The notes under the pieces are model-generated. The model worked only from the letters and a program-made list of their open reading frames with translations. It searched no databases and was not told the DNA's origin. Below, piece by piece: positions 18,721 to 27,960 of a stretch of DNA of 64,000 bases. This DNA comes from Myxococcales bacterium 68-20 (GTDB lineage: Bacteria > Myxococcota_A > Polyangia > Polyangiales > Polyangiaceae). Each line of letters starts with the position of its first letter. Within the stretch, counting starts at the first letter, position 1. The DNA is taken from NCBI GenBank assembly GCA_001899635.1, contig MKVQ01000043.1, positions 62,001 through 126,000 of the forward strand, read 5' to 3'. Made by a program: the position numbers and the translations under genes.

Positions 18721-19092
18721 GTGCTCACTCGCCGCTTCGTGTTGCTCGGGTTCGCTGCGCTCTCCATGCCTGTCTCCACGTCGCGAGACGCGGCTGCCCA
18801 TTCGCGGGTGCTCGATGCCACGCCGTCCGACGGCGCCGTCGTCGCGCGGCCACCCGATCGCGTGCTCGTCCGCTTCACGAGCGCCATCGACCGCCGCTCC
18901 ATGAAGATCTCGCTGATCGGACCGACGGACTCGTCGTCGCTGGTCATCGAAGGCAGCGGCGGACCGCCGATCACCGAGCTCGCGATCCCGGTGCCGGACC
19001 AAGGTGCCGGTTCGTACCTCGTACGCTGGGACATCGTCTCCGCCGACGGCGAGCGCATTCGCGGAAGACTCCGCTTCCTCGTCCGGCGCTGA
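18721..19092 (+). CDS. CopC-domain copper-resistance-like periplasmic protein
   Basis: GTG at 18721 gives a signal peptide MLTRRFVLLGFAALSMPVST cut before AHSRVLDATPSDG. The mature protein would expose His at or next to its N-terminus, as in CopC where this His binds copper. The body (PPDRVLVRFTSAIDRRSMKISLIG to the final GRLRFLVRR) matches the small CopC beta-barrel in length. The Met-rich copper(I) site is lacking. No copD is adjacent, so it may be an orphan copper chaperone. A TTG at 18700 would add 7 residues. Confidence 0.75.
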   Translation: MLTRRFVLLGFAALSMPVSTSRDAAAHSRVLDATPSDGAVVARPPDRVLVRFTSAIDRRSMKISLIGPTDSSSLVIEGSGGPPITELAIPVPDQGAGSYLVRWDIVSADGERIRGRLRFLVRR

Positions 19093-19130
19093 GCAGACGG
19101 CGCCACAGCTCGGCCGCGCTCGCGCTCACG

Positions 19131-19167
19131 TGCGCTGGAGCGCATCGGCACCGTGCGCTCCAGCGCA
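19131..19167. repeat. Perfect 14-bp inverted repeat
   Basis: TGCGCTGGAGCGCA at 19131-19144, a 9-base spacer, and its exact complement TGCGCTCCAGCGCA at 19154-19167. It begins 38 bases past the CopC-like stop and may end or stabilise that transcript, though no T-run follows. The remainder of the gap 19093-19427 contains the repeat at 19367-19420 and no credible gene. Confidence 0.7.
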
Positions 19168-19366
19168 TTCGCTTCGCACGCTCGCGTGTGCTCGAGCGCA
19201 TCCATCGACTCCGCGCGCGGCGACCGCGGCCGTCGACGGACGATGCCGATCCGCCTCGATGGTGCGCGTGCGTCGGCGGCTCTCGCACGCGTTCGCCTGG
19301 ACGGCGACCGAATCGAACGCGACACCGCTCGGCGCCCGCGGCCTCGAACCGCGAGCGACGACACGT

Positions 19367-19420
19367 CCACTGAGCAGCCGCGCAGTCGCGTCCAAGCGCG
19401 CGACCGGTTTCGCGCATCGC
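19367..19420. repeat. 54-bp interspersed repeat, copy A
   Basis: Aligns without gaps to 44240-44293 with about 45 of 54 identical by eye; the first 21 bases (CCACTGAGCAGCCGCGCAGT and one more) are identical. It lies directly upstream of the HNH gene. In minus-strand reading both copies give GRDCAAAQW, though neither appears to be in a real gene. Confidence 0.65.
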
Positions 19421-19427
19421 GGTCCGC

Positions 19428-19868
19428 ATGCTCGTCGCGATGACCAACGCCGACCTCAGCCAGCGTCTCCAGCAGCTTGCCCATTCCGCCGGAGGAGGCG
19501 ACGCGTACGACACGACACGTCGCACGCGGTCCGTAGGTTCGAGCTCGAAGGAGAGATGCTGGTCGATGCGGAGCCACGGCACGACGAAGGACGGCACGAA
19601 GTTCGACGAGACGACCATCGCGTGGGTCTTCCTGCGAAGCGACCCGATCGACGGGCTCGACCCGAACGAGTGGCGCCGCGACCTGTGCGGGGCGACGATC
19701 CGACGCTCGGAGCACGGCAACACCGAGTCGAAGCATGGCTGGGAGATCGACCACGTCCAGCCGGTCGCGTTCGGCGGCGGCGACGAGCTCGAGAACCTCC
19801 AGCCGCTGCAATGGGAGAACAACCGCGCGAAGGGCAACGGCCTCCTGCGATGCGCCGTCCGAAGCTGA
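19428..19868 (+). CDS. HNH-type endonuclease-like protein
   Basis: A 146-residue protein whose C-terminal half carries an HNH/ββα-metal pattern: WEIDHVQPVAFGGGDELENL and QPLQWENNRAKGN, with the Asp-His pair, the central Asn and the final N-x3-K expected for nicking or cleaving DNA. Upstream text (ETTIAWVFLRSDPIDGLDP) is unrecognised. The ATG at 19428 or the ATG at 19440 may be used; neither has a clear Shine-Dalgarno site. It converges on the cyanase gene 15 bases away. Its biological role is unclear; comparable small stand-alone HNH proteins occur in phage and non-phage contexts. Confidence 0.75.
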   Translation: MLVAMTNADLSQRLQQLAHSAGGGDAYDTTRRTRSVGSSSKERCWSMRSHGTTKDGTKFDETTIAWVFLRSDPIDGLDPNEWRRDLCGATIRRSEHGNTESKHGWEIDHVQPVAFGGGDELENLQPLQWENNRAKGNGLLRCAVRS

Positions 19869-19883
19869 CGCCGGTGAAGCGGC

Positions 19884-20330
19884 TCATCCACCCCACTGGT
19901 ACGGCAGGAACTTGCCGTCCAGTGTGATGCGCACGCGCGGGCCCGCGTCGGTGTCGCGCCGGTCGATGGCGAGGTTGAAGTTGATCGCGCTCATGATCCC
20001 GTCGCCGAAGTCCTCGTGAATGAGCGCCTTGAGCGCTGGCCCGTACACCTGGAGGGCCTCGTAGAGGCGGTAGATCGTCGGGTCGGTCGGCGGCAGCGCC
20101 TCGAACGAGCCGCGGGTCGGGATCTCCTGCAGGACCGCCGCCGCGTCGTCGGACAAGTCGAGCAGGCGCGCGACGGACGCCGCCTGCTCTGCGGAGAGCG
20201 GATGCTGGCCGAGCAGCGCGGCGGTGAGCCAGACGCGGTCGGCGCCGGTCTGCTCGGCGATCTGCGTGAACGACAGGCCATTGCGTCGCTTGGCGTCGAG
20301 GATCTGGGCGGTGACGTCGGGGCGTTGCAT
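19884..20330 (-). CDS. cynS: Cyanate hydratase (cyanase)
   Basis: A 148-residue protein typical in length for the decameric cyanase that converts cyanate and bicarbonate to ammonia and CO2. The N-terminal HTH-like domain is followed by the catalytic domain, with the triad R88 and E91 in YRLYEALQVYG and S114 in IMSAINF, at a constant offset of 8 from the E. coli R96/E99/S122. GKFLPYQW is the family C-terminus. The ATG at 20330 has GGAG at proper spacing. No cynT or cynX is adjacent. Confidence 0.97.
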   Translation of the reverse strand: MQRPDVTAQILDAKRRNGLSFTQIAEQTGADRVWLTAALLGQHPLSAEQAASVARLLDLSDDAAAVLQEIPTRGSFEALPPTDPTIYRLYEALQVYGPALKALIHEDFGDGIMSAINFNLAIDRRDTDAGPRVRITLDGKFLPYQWGG

Positions 20331-20533
20331 CTGCGTTCTCCTTCTCGGTCGTGGGTCCTTGAACGACCATAAGCACGTAGCCGGGAAGAGTTGTTCCCAC
20401 GCGAGGAGATCCGCCGTCGACGCGACCTACTGCCTCGTGCGCATTTGCGTGGCCGAGCTCGCGCCCTGCGCACGCGATGTCGTCGCGCTCGGGCAAGCCC
20501 ATTCACGCCTGTGCAGGACGTTCGGCCTAGCGC

Positions 20534-21784
20534 TCAGCGCGCGTAGAGATGCGCGGCCGGGCCCGAAGGAAGGAGGGCCGACGCGACGCGTGCGAACGGA
20601 ACGTGCTGGACCTCATGGCGGAGGATGCGCATGACCTCCGGGACGCCGGGTACGAGCTCGAACCCCGACCGTGTCAGATAGAACTCCGTCCATTCGAGCT
20701 TCTCCCAGACGGGCGGACGTCGATCGCCTTCGGACGTGCCGAGCGCGAACCGCACGTCGCTCCGTGAGAAGCCGCCGTGTCGGCGGAAGAACGCGGGAGG
20801 AACGAACGATTCCCAGCTCGGCTCTCGGCTCGGATCCTTCAGGAAGTCACGAGCGTCGAGCGCGTGTCCGTCGCGGAGATCGACCGTGACGCCCGTGACG
20901 CCGTCGGACGGATGCGCGCCCCCGCCGTCGAACCCGAATTCGCTCCTGACGGAGAGGAGGCGCTCGTCGAGCAGCGTCGGCCGCGCCTCGACGTCGAGAT
21001 AGAGGCCGGAGCGTCCGTTGAAGTCGCGGCACAGGATGCGGTAGCCCTTCGGCGACTCGTCGCATTGCGCGCCGCCCTTCCCGCACGTCTCGGTCAGCGG
21101 CGTGTCGATCGGCTCCGCGTGCTCGACGGCGAGGCGCTCGGGCGTGAACACGCCGTTGATGCGCTCCTCCTGCACCTCGTCGCCGAGTCCGACGAGCTCG
21201 AACGAGCGGATGTGCACCTTGCAGTCGGCGTTCGCCGGCTTCGCGCTCTTGTCGGAGAACGAGCGCATCATCCAGCGCGGGGTTCCGGTCCGCGCGACGC
21301 GGGAGAGGACGATCGGCTCGCCCTTCGGCGCCTCCGCCGCGTTCCTCGGCGGCGCGGTGAAGGTCCCGACCCAGCGCTCGCCGCCGGGTGCATCGTCGAA
21401 CGCGAGATGGCCCGTCACGCGTGCGCTCTTTCCGATGCCGACGAGCTCGTCGAACGCGTTCGGCCCCGTCTGGACGAGGCGCAGGCTCTCACCGATGCGC
21501 TCGTAGAAGTAGTAGCCCGAGCACGTCGCCCCCTCGCAACGGAGACGAAGGAGGATCGGCTTGCCCGCGACCGTCCCCTCGTAGACGTGGCGACCTTGCG
21601 ACGAAGCTCGTCGAGGCGCGGGCGCCGACGGCTCGGCAGACGCAGCTCCTGCTGCTGCTACTGCCACCGTCGCGCTCGGCCCCGCAGGGCGCGCCGGGCT
21701 CTCGCTTGCCGAAGTGGTCCCGCATCCGCCGAGGACCAAGACGAGCATGGCAGCGGGGACGTCGGTTCGAGCAGGCATGACCAT
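20534..21784 (-). CDS. Large lipoprotein with C-terminal DUF3298-like region
   Basis: A 416-residue lipoprotein: signal with lipobox LVLGGC, an Ala/Pro/Ser linker, then a beta-rich region (HVYEGTVAGKPILLRLRCEG, GYYFYERIGESL) like a calycin-type barrel. The C-terminal 170 residues (LRDGHALDARDFLKDP, FYLTRSGFELVPGVPEV, VPFARVASALL) resemble the DUF3298/RsiV periplasmic domain, which is an inference only. The start could be ATG 21784, 21778 or 21748; all keep the lipobox. The next gene on this strand, an outer-membrane protein, ends 104 bases upstream. Confidence 0.7.
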   Translation of the reverse strand: MVMPARTDVPAAMLVLVLGGCGTTSASESPARPAGPSATVAVAAAGAASAEPSAPAPRRASSQGRHVYEGTVAGKPILLRLRCEGATCSGYYFYERIGESLRLVQTGPNAFDELVGIGKSARVTGHLAFDDAPGGERWVGTFTAPPRNAAEAPKGEPIVLSRVARTGTPRWMMRSFSDKSAKPANADCKVHIRSFELVGLGDEVQEERINGVFTPERLAVEHAEPIDTPLTETCGKGGAQCDESPKGYRILCRDFNGRSGLYLDVEARPTLLDERLLSVRSEFGFDGGGAHPSDGVTGVTVDLRDGHALDARDFLKDPSREPSWESFVPPAFFRRHGGFSRSDVRFALGTSEGDRRPPVWEKLEWTEFYLTRSGFELVPGVPEVMRILRHEVQHVPFARVASALLPSGPAAHLYAR

Positions 21785-21888
21785 TCTCTCGCCTACCGCG
21801 AACGCTCTGGCCGGTCGACGGTATTCCGGTTCGCGTCGCTCCGGTCGACGTCGAGAGAACGCTTCCGTCCCTGCCCCCGCCCCCATGT

Positions 21889-22857
21889 TCAGAACGCGAC
21901 GGGGATGTCGAAGCCGACCATCTGGTAATGGTTCGCGGCGATCGCTCCGGCGATCCCGCGGCTGTACGAGAGTCCGGGCCGGATCCGCGTGCTCCCCGTG
22001 ACGAGCTGGGTGCGGAGACCGGCGGCGACGGTGAGGCTGTCGCGTTGGGTCGGATCCTTCTCGACCGCCACCGGTGTGCTGAGGAAGCGCTGGTAACGGA
22101 GCTCGGTCGCGAGCTCCAGCTCCGGCAGGAACGCGTAGCCGAGCAAGAGCCCACTGGTCGAGTTGAGTCGGCTCGGATCCGGGCTCGTCCGCGCTCCCTG
22201 AACCCGGACGGACGGAATGACGTTCACCTCCGCCTGCGCGCTGAAGCGCCGATAGGCGAAGGCGAGGTCGGCGCCGACCGGGACTCCGAGATCGTTCACG
22301 GCGAACAGGGCCCCGTCGTAGGCGGAGCGCGCGAAGCCGGCCGAGCGATTCGCGTTCCTCAGCGTCGTGCTCGCCGAGCTCCCGCTCCCGGAGCCGATCG
22401 GCAGCGCGACGCTGGCGGCGGTCGCAACGCGGAAGAACCTCCCGAGGCGCCACGCGAGCAGGCCACCGACGGTGGGGTTGGTCGTCGCCGCCCTCTCGGC
22501 GCCACCCATCTCGACGTAGTCGTGCACGCCCCACCGGGCATTGAGCGCGAACGACTCGGTGATCCTGTGCGAGCCCGAGAGGAGCAGGAGCGACGAGCGC
22601 ACCGGCTTGTCCCCGAGCTCGCCGAAGCCGAACGTCGAGTCGACGCGGAGCGTATCGGCGGACCGCGGGACACGAAGGAGGAGCGGTAGGAGCGGCCGCG
22701 GCTCCTCCGGAGACGGCGGCTTCGACGGCGAAGGGGCGACGGCGTCCGTCGAACGCGGAGCGGAGCTCTCCCAGCTCGGAGATCTGCCCTGGGCGGCTGC
22801 CGACGACGCCGTCGTGGTCAGAACCCCGAAGGCCAAAACGTGCCCCAATCGACGCAT
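21889..22857 (-). CDS. Outer-membrane beta-barrel protein
   Basis: The ATG at 22857 has GGAGG seven bases upstream and starts a signal peptide, MRRLGHVLAFGVLTTTASSAAA-Q. The 322-residue protein then has regularly alternating strands (SHRITESFALNARWGVHDYVEM, LLAWRLGRFFRVATAASVALP) and ends in a terminal aromatic residue (DIPVAF), as outer-membrane barrels do. No porin or transporter family is recognised. The gene diverges from the SNF2 helicase (264 bases). Confidence 0.75.
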   Translation of the reverse strand: MRRLGHVLAFGVLTTTASSAAAQGRSPSWESSAPRSTDAVAPSPSKPPSPEEPRPLLPLLLRVPRSADTLRVDSTFGFGELGDKPVRSSLLLLSGSHRITESFALNARWGVHDYVEMGGAERAATTNPTVGGLLAWRLGRFFRVATAASVALPIGSGSGSSASTTLRNANRSAGFARSAYDGALFAVNDLGVPVGADLAFAYRRFSAQAEVNVIPSVRVQGARTSPDPSRLNSTSGLLLGYAFLPELELATELRYQRFLSTPVAVEKDPTQRDSLTVAAGLRTQLVTGSTRIRPGLSYSRGIAGAIAANHYQMVGFDIPVAF

Positions 22858-23121
22858 GCGCAGTCCTCCACCGAGATGTGTGCTCACGCATGAACGGCAA
22901 CTGCGGCCAGGCCTTGAAGGCTTCGTGACGATCGGAGCCGGAGCTTGGAAGCGCCTCGGCGCCGTCGGCACCGGGCGCAACTGAAACACCGTCTCGAAGA
23001 TCGCCGCGGCGCTCGGCTGACCGGCGAAGAAGGGGCCACCTCGGGTCGAGCGGCCCCTCGGAAGCTCGTGTGCTCATGTCATTGCTTGCCGCCCTCGCCC
23101 CGCTCCAATACCGGACGGCCG

Positions 23122-26100
23122 ATGGTCGCGAGCGTCACGAGCTGGATCCGCCGTCTGAAGGCGTCCTTCGACGCTGCCGTCGTTCGGCGCGGCGAGGACT
23201 ATGCACGGCGCGGTCGGGTACGGATCGTCGAGGGCAGCGGACGCTCCGTCGAGGCCGTAGTTCGAGGAACCCACTCCTACACCGTCACGCTCCTGGTCGA
23301 GCGCGTCCGAACGTCCTCCCGGCTCAACGCGTCTTGCACCTGCCCCTACTCCGACAGCGATCTATGCAAGCACATCTGGGCAACGCTCTGTGTCGCTGCG
23401 CAGAGCGGTCACCTGGCCGAAGGGGCACGCGCGACCTACATCGTTCACCCCTTCCCCGAGCTCGTCATCGACGACGAGGATGACGTCGAGAACGCGGACG
23501 ACGACGACGACGACATCAGCGCGACTCGCGAGGTTCAGTCACTCCTGCGCGGAGGCGTATCGAAGCTCCAGCGCGAGCCGCGGCGGGCGGCACCGCCTCT
23601 CATCCCGTGGCGCGACGTCCTCACTCGAGCCGCGGCGCGCCGCCTGCCGCTTCCCGCAGCCCTCGACCAGCGGCACAAGACCGAGCTCGCGTTCGTGCTC
23701 GATCTCGAGCGCAGTCGCACCGAAGCTCGCGGTCTATGCGTCGAGCTCCGCGAGCGCAGCGTCGGGCCTGGTCAGCAGCGGCCGTGGAAGCGAGCGGAGC
23801 TCACGCCTCGCGCGGTCGACAGCATCGAGGACGTCGACGAGCGCGCGCTCGTCCGGCTCCTCACCGCGCACGAGGTCCAGCCTGACGACTACTACGGTTC
23901 CATCACGCCGCTCGGCAGCTCCCTCAAGGCGCCGTTCACGATCGCATGGCATCACATCCTCGTCGTGCTCGCGAAGACGGGCCGCGGCCTCGTCCGCACC
24001 GCGATGGGTGAGCCTGAGTGCCCGCTCGTCGTCGATCCCGGCGATCCCTACCGGCTCGTCCTTGTCGTCGATGAGGCTACCGGGAGAGGAAAGCCGAGGC
24101 TCTCGCTCCGCGGCGAGCTCCGTCGTGGTGACGAGCGGGTCCCGCTCTCGGAGCTTACGGTCATCTTCGACGCCGGCTTCGCCTTCCTCGGTGCGCGCGC
24201 GGTGCGCGTCGACAGCGATGCGTCGTTCGCGTGGGTCGCGGCGCTGCGAGCATCGGGAACGATCGCGGTCACGGCGTCGGAGGCCGACGACTTCCTCCGG
24301 GCGCTGGTCGGGACGTGCGGGCGCGACTCGCTCGAGCTCCCTCCTGCCATCACCTCCGAGACCTCCCCACGCCGCCTGGCCACGCGCGTCCACGTCAGGA
24401 CGCCCACGCGCCAAGCATGGCGAGCGGCGGCCGGTCCACTCGAGGCTGATATCGTCTTCGACTACGGGGGAAGCGCACGGGCCGGCTACCGCGATCCCGG
24501 CGACCTCGTCCTGAGCACCGAGGATCGGCGGCTCGCCACGCGCGACCGCACAGCCGAGCTCGACGCGCTCGACCAGCTCGCCAGCGCCGGCTTCAAGCTC
24601 ACCGGCGCGCGCGGAGAGCCAGGGGTACTCTCCATCGCAGCGTCGCGTCTCACGCAGGCGATCCTGACGCTGCCAGGGGACCGCTTCGTCGTCGAGGCCG
24701 ACGGCGTCGTGCATCGCCGCTGCTCGAGCGCGTCCTTCTCCGTTCGATCCGGCATCGACTGGTTCGATCTCGATGCACACATGGAGTTCGACGGGGTCGA
24801 AGCCCCCGTCCCGGCTCTCCTCGAGGCCGCGCGTCGCAAGCAGCACGTGGTCCGCCTCGGCGACGGCAGTGTCGGGCTCTTGCCTGATGCATGGATCGCG
24901 CGCCTCCAGCGCCTCCTCGGTCTCTCGACCGAGAGCGCGAACACGACCGGCGGTCGTCCAATCCGGTTCGGACGAGCGCAGGTGCCGCTCGTAGAAGCCG
25001 TGCTCGGCGACGACCGCGATGCGATCTCGTGGGATGGACCGATAGCCTCCCTGCGAAGACAGCTCGCGACCCTCGAGCGGCTGAAGCCGTCACGTCCTCC
25101 GCGGGGCTTCGTCGGCGAGCTCCGTCCGTACCAGCGCGAAGGTCTCGCGTGGCTCGAGTGGCTCGAGACCGTCGGTCTCTCCGGCTGCCTCGCCGACGAC
25201 ATGGGGCTCGGAAAGACCGTCCAGGTCCTCGCCCTCCTCGCTGGTCGCCGGCGCGCGCGGCGCAACGCGGGGCCGTCCCTCGTCGTCGCGCCGCGCTCGG
25301 TCGTCTTCAACTGGCTCGACGAAGCGCGTCGCTTCACACCCGGACTCCGCGTGATCGAATTTCGGCCGTCGATGACGAGCGCCGAGCTCGTCGCTACCGA
25401 CCTCGTCGTCACGACCTACGGGCTCCTTCGTCAGTGGGCTGGCATGCTCTCCAAGGTCGAGCTCGACTACGTCATCCTCGACGAGGCCCACGCGATCAAG
25501 AACCCCGCCGCCGCGACGACGAAGGCCGCGCGCCTCCTGCGCGCGCGCCATCGCCTCGCGCTCACCGGCACGCCGGTCGAGAACCACCTTGGCGAGCTCG
25601 CGTCCCTCTTCGACTTCCTGACGCCTGGCTTGTTCGGGAGCTCGCTACGCGAGGCCTCGAAGCGAAGCCTCGAGCTCGACGCAGACGTCGCTGCGCAGCT
25701 CGGCCGAGGACTCCGGCCTTTCCTTCTCCGCCGCAAGAAGGCAGACGTCCTGAGCGACCTACCGCCGCGGATCGAGCAGACCATTCACTGCGTGATGGCC
25801 CCTCCTCAGCGCGCGGCGTACGAGGCCATTCGCCGGCACTACCAGACGTCGCTTCTCGCGCGCGTGCGTCGAGACGGCGTCCGTCGCTCGGCCGTCCACG
25901 TGCTCGAAGCTCTCCTCCGACTGCGTCAGGTCGCGTGCCATCCCGGTCTCGTGGACGAAGACCGGCGGCACGACACGAGCGCGAAGCTCGAGGCGCTCTC
26001 CGAGCAGCTGTCCCTCGTCGTCGAGCAGGGGAAGAAGGCGCTCGTCTTCTCTCAATTCACGACGCTCCTCGACATCGTCGAGAGCGAGCTCGAACGGGGC

Positions 26101-26487
26101 AAGATCTCTTTCACGCGTCTCGACGGCAAGACCTCGAATCGAAAGGAGCGCGTCGCGCGCTTCCAGACAGATCCGAGCTGCAGCGTGTTTCTCGTCAGCT
26201 TGAAGGCCGGCGGCGTCGGCCTCAACCTCACGGCAGCGGAGTACGTGTTCCTCCTCGATCCGTGGTGGAACCCTGCGGCCGAGGCGCAGGCGATCGACCG
26301 TGCGCACCGGATGGGACAGACGCGGACGGTCGTCTCGTACCGCCTGCTCTGCAAGGACACGGTGGAGGATCGGATCGCGCTCCTCCAGGAGAAGAAGCGC
26401 GCGCTCGTGGCGTCCGTCTTCTCGGAGACGGGCAAAACACAGCTCGGCAATCTCAGCATCGAGGACGTCGAGGCGCTGCTCTCCTGA
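23122..26487 (+). CDS. SWIM-zinc-finger SNF2-family helicase
   Basis: A 1121-residue bacterial Swi2/Snf2 ATPase. Start ATG 23122 begins MVASVTSWIRRLK. A SWIM zinc finger is visible at C72xC74...C82xH84 in SCTCPYSDSDLCKHIW. A long middle region precedes the motor: GFVGELRPYQREGLAWLEWL (Q motif), Walker A near residue 692 in DDMGLGKTVQ, DEAH near 787, LTGTPVENHLGELASLFDFL, and motif V-VI LKAGGVGLNLTAAEYVFLLD...IDRAHRMGQT. The family remodels DNA-protein complexes and in some operons assists defence or repair. No partner gene is next to it; the following gene is a Uma2 nuclease 177 bases on. Confidence 0.95.
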   Translation: MVASVTSWIRRLKASFDAAVVRRGEDYARRGRVRIVEGSGRSVEAVVRGTHSYTVTLLVERVRTSSRLNASCTCPYSDSDLCKHIWATLCVAAQSGHLAEGARATYIVHPFPELVIDDEDDVENADDDDDDISATREVQSLLRGGVSKLQREPRRAAPPLIPWRDVLTRAAARRLPLPAALDQRHKTELAFVLDLERSRTEARGLCVELRERSVGPGQQRPWKRAELTPRAVDSIEDVDERALVRLLTAHEVQPDDYYGSITPLGSSLKAPFTIAWHHILVVLAKTGRGLVRTAMGEPECPLVVDPGDPYRLVLVVDEATGRGKPRLSLRGELRRGDERVPLSELTVIFDAGFAFLGARAVRVDSDASFAWVAALRASGTIAVTASEADDFLRALVGTCGRDSLELPPAITSETSPRRLATRVHVRTPTRQAWRAAAGPLEADIVFDYGGSARAGYRDPGDLVLSTEDRRLATRDRTAELDALDQLASAGFKLTGARGEPGVLSIAASRLTQAILTLPGDRFVVEADGVVHRRCSSASFSVRSGIDWFDLDAHMEFDGVEAPVPALLEAARRKQHVVRLGDGSVGLLPDAWIARLQRLLGLSTESANTTGGRPIRFGRAQVPLVEAVLGDDRDAISWDGPIASLRRQLATLERLKPSRPPRGFVGELRPYQREGLAWLEWLETVGLSGCLADDMGLGKTVQVLALLAGRRRARRNAGPSLVVAPRSVVFNWLDEARRFTPGLRVIEFRPSMTSAELVATDLVVTTYGLLRQWAGMLSKVELDYVILDEAHAIKNPAAATTKAARLLRARHRLALTGTPVENHLGELASLFDFLTPGLFGSSLREASKRSLELDADVAAQLGRGLRPFLLRRKKADVLSDLPPRIEQTIHCVMAPPQRAAYEAIRRHYQTSLLARVRRDGVRRSAVHVLEALLRLRQVACHPGLVDEDRRHDTSAKLEALSEQLSLVVEQGKKALVFSQFTTLLDIVESELERGKISFTRLDGKTSNRKERVARFQTDPSCSVFLVSLKAGGVGLNLTAAEYVFLLDPWWNPAAEAQAIDRAHRMGQTRTVVSYRLLCKDTVEDRIALLQEKKRALVASVFSETGKTQLGNLSIEDVEALLS

Positions 26488-26664
26488 GGAGTGAGCGTCC
26501 CCTGGCGCGGACCTCGTCGTTTCCAGGCCGAGCGACTCATCCAAGGTTCCTGACAGAGACAGAAGACGACGAGGACGTCGCGCTCGATCGCGTCGAGTGT
26601 CTCGAGCGCAGCGGCTCGGTGAGGCATCGGCGACGGCTACCCGAGCCCGAGCTACACTCACGGC

Positions 26665-27273
26665 ATGAGCGCAGCCCCCCAGCGGGTCTCCCCGGGAGAG
26701 TACGTGCCCACGGCCGATCAGCGCGTCGTGCTGCATCGCGTCCCGTGGACGCACTACGAGGCGCAGCTCGCGCTCCGCGGCGATGTCTCGAGCCCGCGCA
26801 TCTCGTACCTCGACGGATCGATGGAGCTCATGAGCCCTTCCAAGGATCACGAACGCGTCAAATCCTACATCGGCCGCCTGATCGAGGCGTTCGCCGTCGA
26901 GCGCAGCATCGACCTTTCACCGTCCGGCTCCTGGACGCTGAAGGCAGCCGCAAAGCAAGCCGGTGTCGAGCCCGACGAGTGCTACCTCATCGGGCCGGAT
27001 CAGACGCGCGAGCCCCCGGACCTCGCCATCGAGGTCGTCTGGACGAGCGGAGGGATCGACAAGCTCGAGGCCTACCGTCGCCTGAGCGTCAAGGAGGTCT
27101 GGTTCTGGAAGGACGGTACGCTCCACGTCTACGTGCACGACGGCGACGCGTACACACGACAGGAGCAAAGCGCCGTGCTCCCGGGCCTCGATCTCCCGCT
27201 CCTCTGTTCGCTCCTCGAACGGCCCACCGTGACTCAGGCGATCAAGGCTCTGCGAGCCGCCCTCACGCCTTGA
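26665..27273 (+). CDS. Uma2-family (DUF820) restriction-endonuclease-fold protein
   Basis: A 202-residue protein with the Uma2 PD-(D/E)XK-like arrangement: YLDGSMELMSPSKDHERVKSYIGRLIEAF, then PPDLAIEVVWTSGG, IDKLEAYRRLSVKEVWFWKDG and a C-terminal LPGLDLPLLCSLL. The catalytic core is DLAIEV with a downstream Lys. Uma2 proteins are common in cyanobacteria, myxobacteria and Chloroflexi and their role is unresolved; a nuclease function is inferred from the fold. It is one of five intact or decayed members in this window. Confidence 0.85.
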   Translation: MSAAPQRVSPGEYVPTADQRVVLHRVPWTHYEAQLALRGDVSSPRISYLDGSMELMSPSKDHERVKSYIGRLIEAFAVERSIDLSPSGSWTLKAAAKQAGVEPDECYLIGPDQTREPPDLAIEVVWTSGGIDKLEAYRRLSVKEVWFWKDGTLHVYVHDGDAYTRQEQSAVLPGLDLPLLCSLLERPTVTQAIKALRAALTP

Positions 27274-27306
27274 AGGACGGTCAAGCCAGCCCCGCGATGA
27301 CCTCCG

Positions 27307-27960
27307 CTACTCGGGTGGCAGGGCCATACGTGTGAGGCGATCGATGAGCTCGCAACGGAATCGATCGATTTCCAGCGCCGAAGTGCCGACCGGGATCGGA
27401 GCCGTCGGCGCGATGTTCGTCGTGGACAGGACCCACGCGAGGGTGGCTGGATCGGCTCCAGCGTGCTTTTGCTGCGCGTCCGCCAGCACGGCCTCGAGCT
27501 CGAGGCCGGTGCCGAGTAGCAGGCGAAGGTCGAACAGATCACGAACCTCCACGCGGTCGAGCAGCGTACACACCTTGTTGGCGGCGATCTCACGCGGTGT
27601 GTCGACACGAATGCCCCCGAAGAGCACCTTCTCACTGACCTGCGGGGCCCGATCGACGACGAGATCGACAAGCGTCGTCTCGTGCGCCCGGGCGACGATA
27701 TAGCGCTTGAAGTCCCCGGACTCGTGGAGGACGCGGGCGCTCGCGCCGACGACTGCAGCGGCCTCGATCAGGGCGCGAACACCGATCCCGATCTCCACCT
27801 CGGGCGTCGCGAAGAGGTCGAGATCCTCGGTCTCACGGTGTCGGAGGTAGAAGCGCGCGAGCGCGGCACCTCCGGTGAGGAAGAACCCCGGGGCACGCTC
27901 GAAGAAGGCCGCGAGGAGGTCCTCCTGGAGCTGCGAGAGCCGGCCACTAGATGAGCCCAT
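27307..27960 (-). CDS. AbiEii/AbiGii-type nucleotidyltransferase toxin
   Basis: A 217-residue protein. The nucleotidyltransferase signature is FFLTGGAALARFYLRHRETED followed by LDLF: a GG-x7-hRxTxDLDL pattern with the two metal-binding Asp. A helical domain with VFGG.../EIAANKVCTLLDR and EVRDLFDLRLLL is typical of AbiEii/MenT-like toxins, which transfer nucleotides to tRNA or other targets. The ATG at 27960 overlaps the small gene upstream by 14 bases, so the two are translated together. The pair is likely a type IV-like toxin-antitoxin or abortive-infection module. Confidence 0.85.
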   Translation of the reverse strand: MGSSSGRLSQLQEDLLAAFFERAPGFFLTGGAALARFYLRHRETEDLDLFATPEVEIGIGVRALIEAAAVVGASARVLHESGDFKRYIVARAHETTLVDLVVDRAPQVSEKVLFGGIRVDTPREIAANKVCTLLDRVEVRDLFDLRLLLGTGLELEAVLADAQQKHAGADPATLAWVLSTTNIAPTAPIPVGTSALEIDRFRCELIDRLTRMALPPE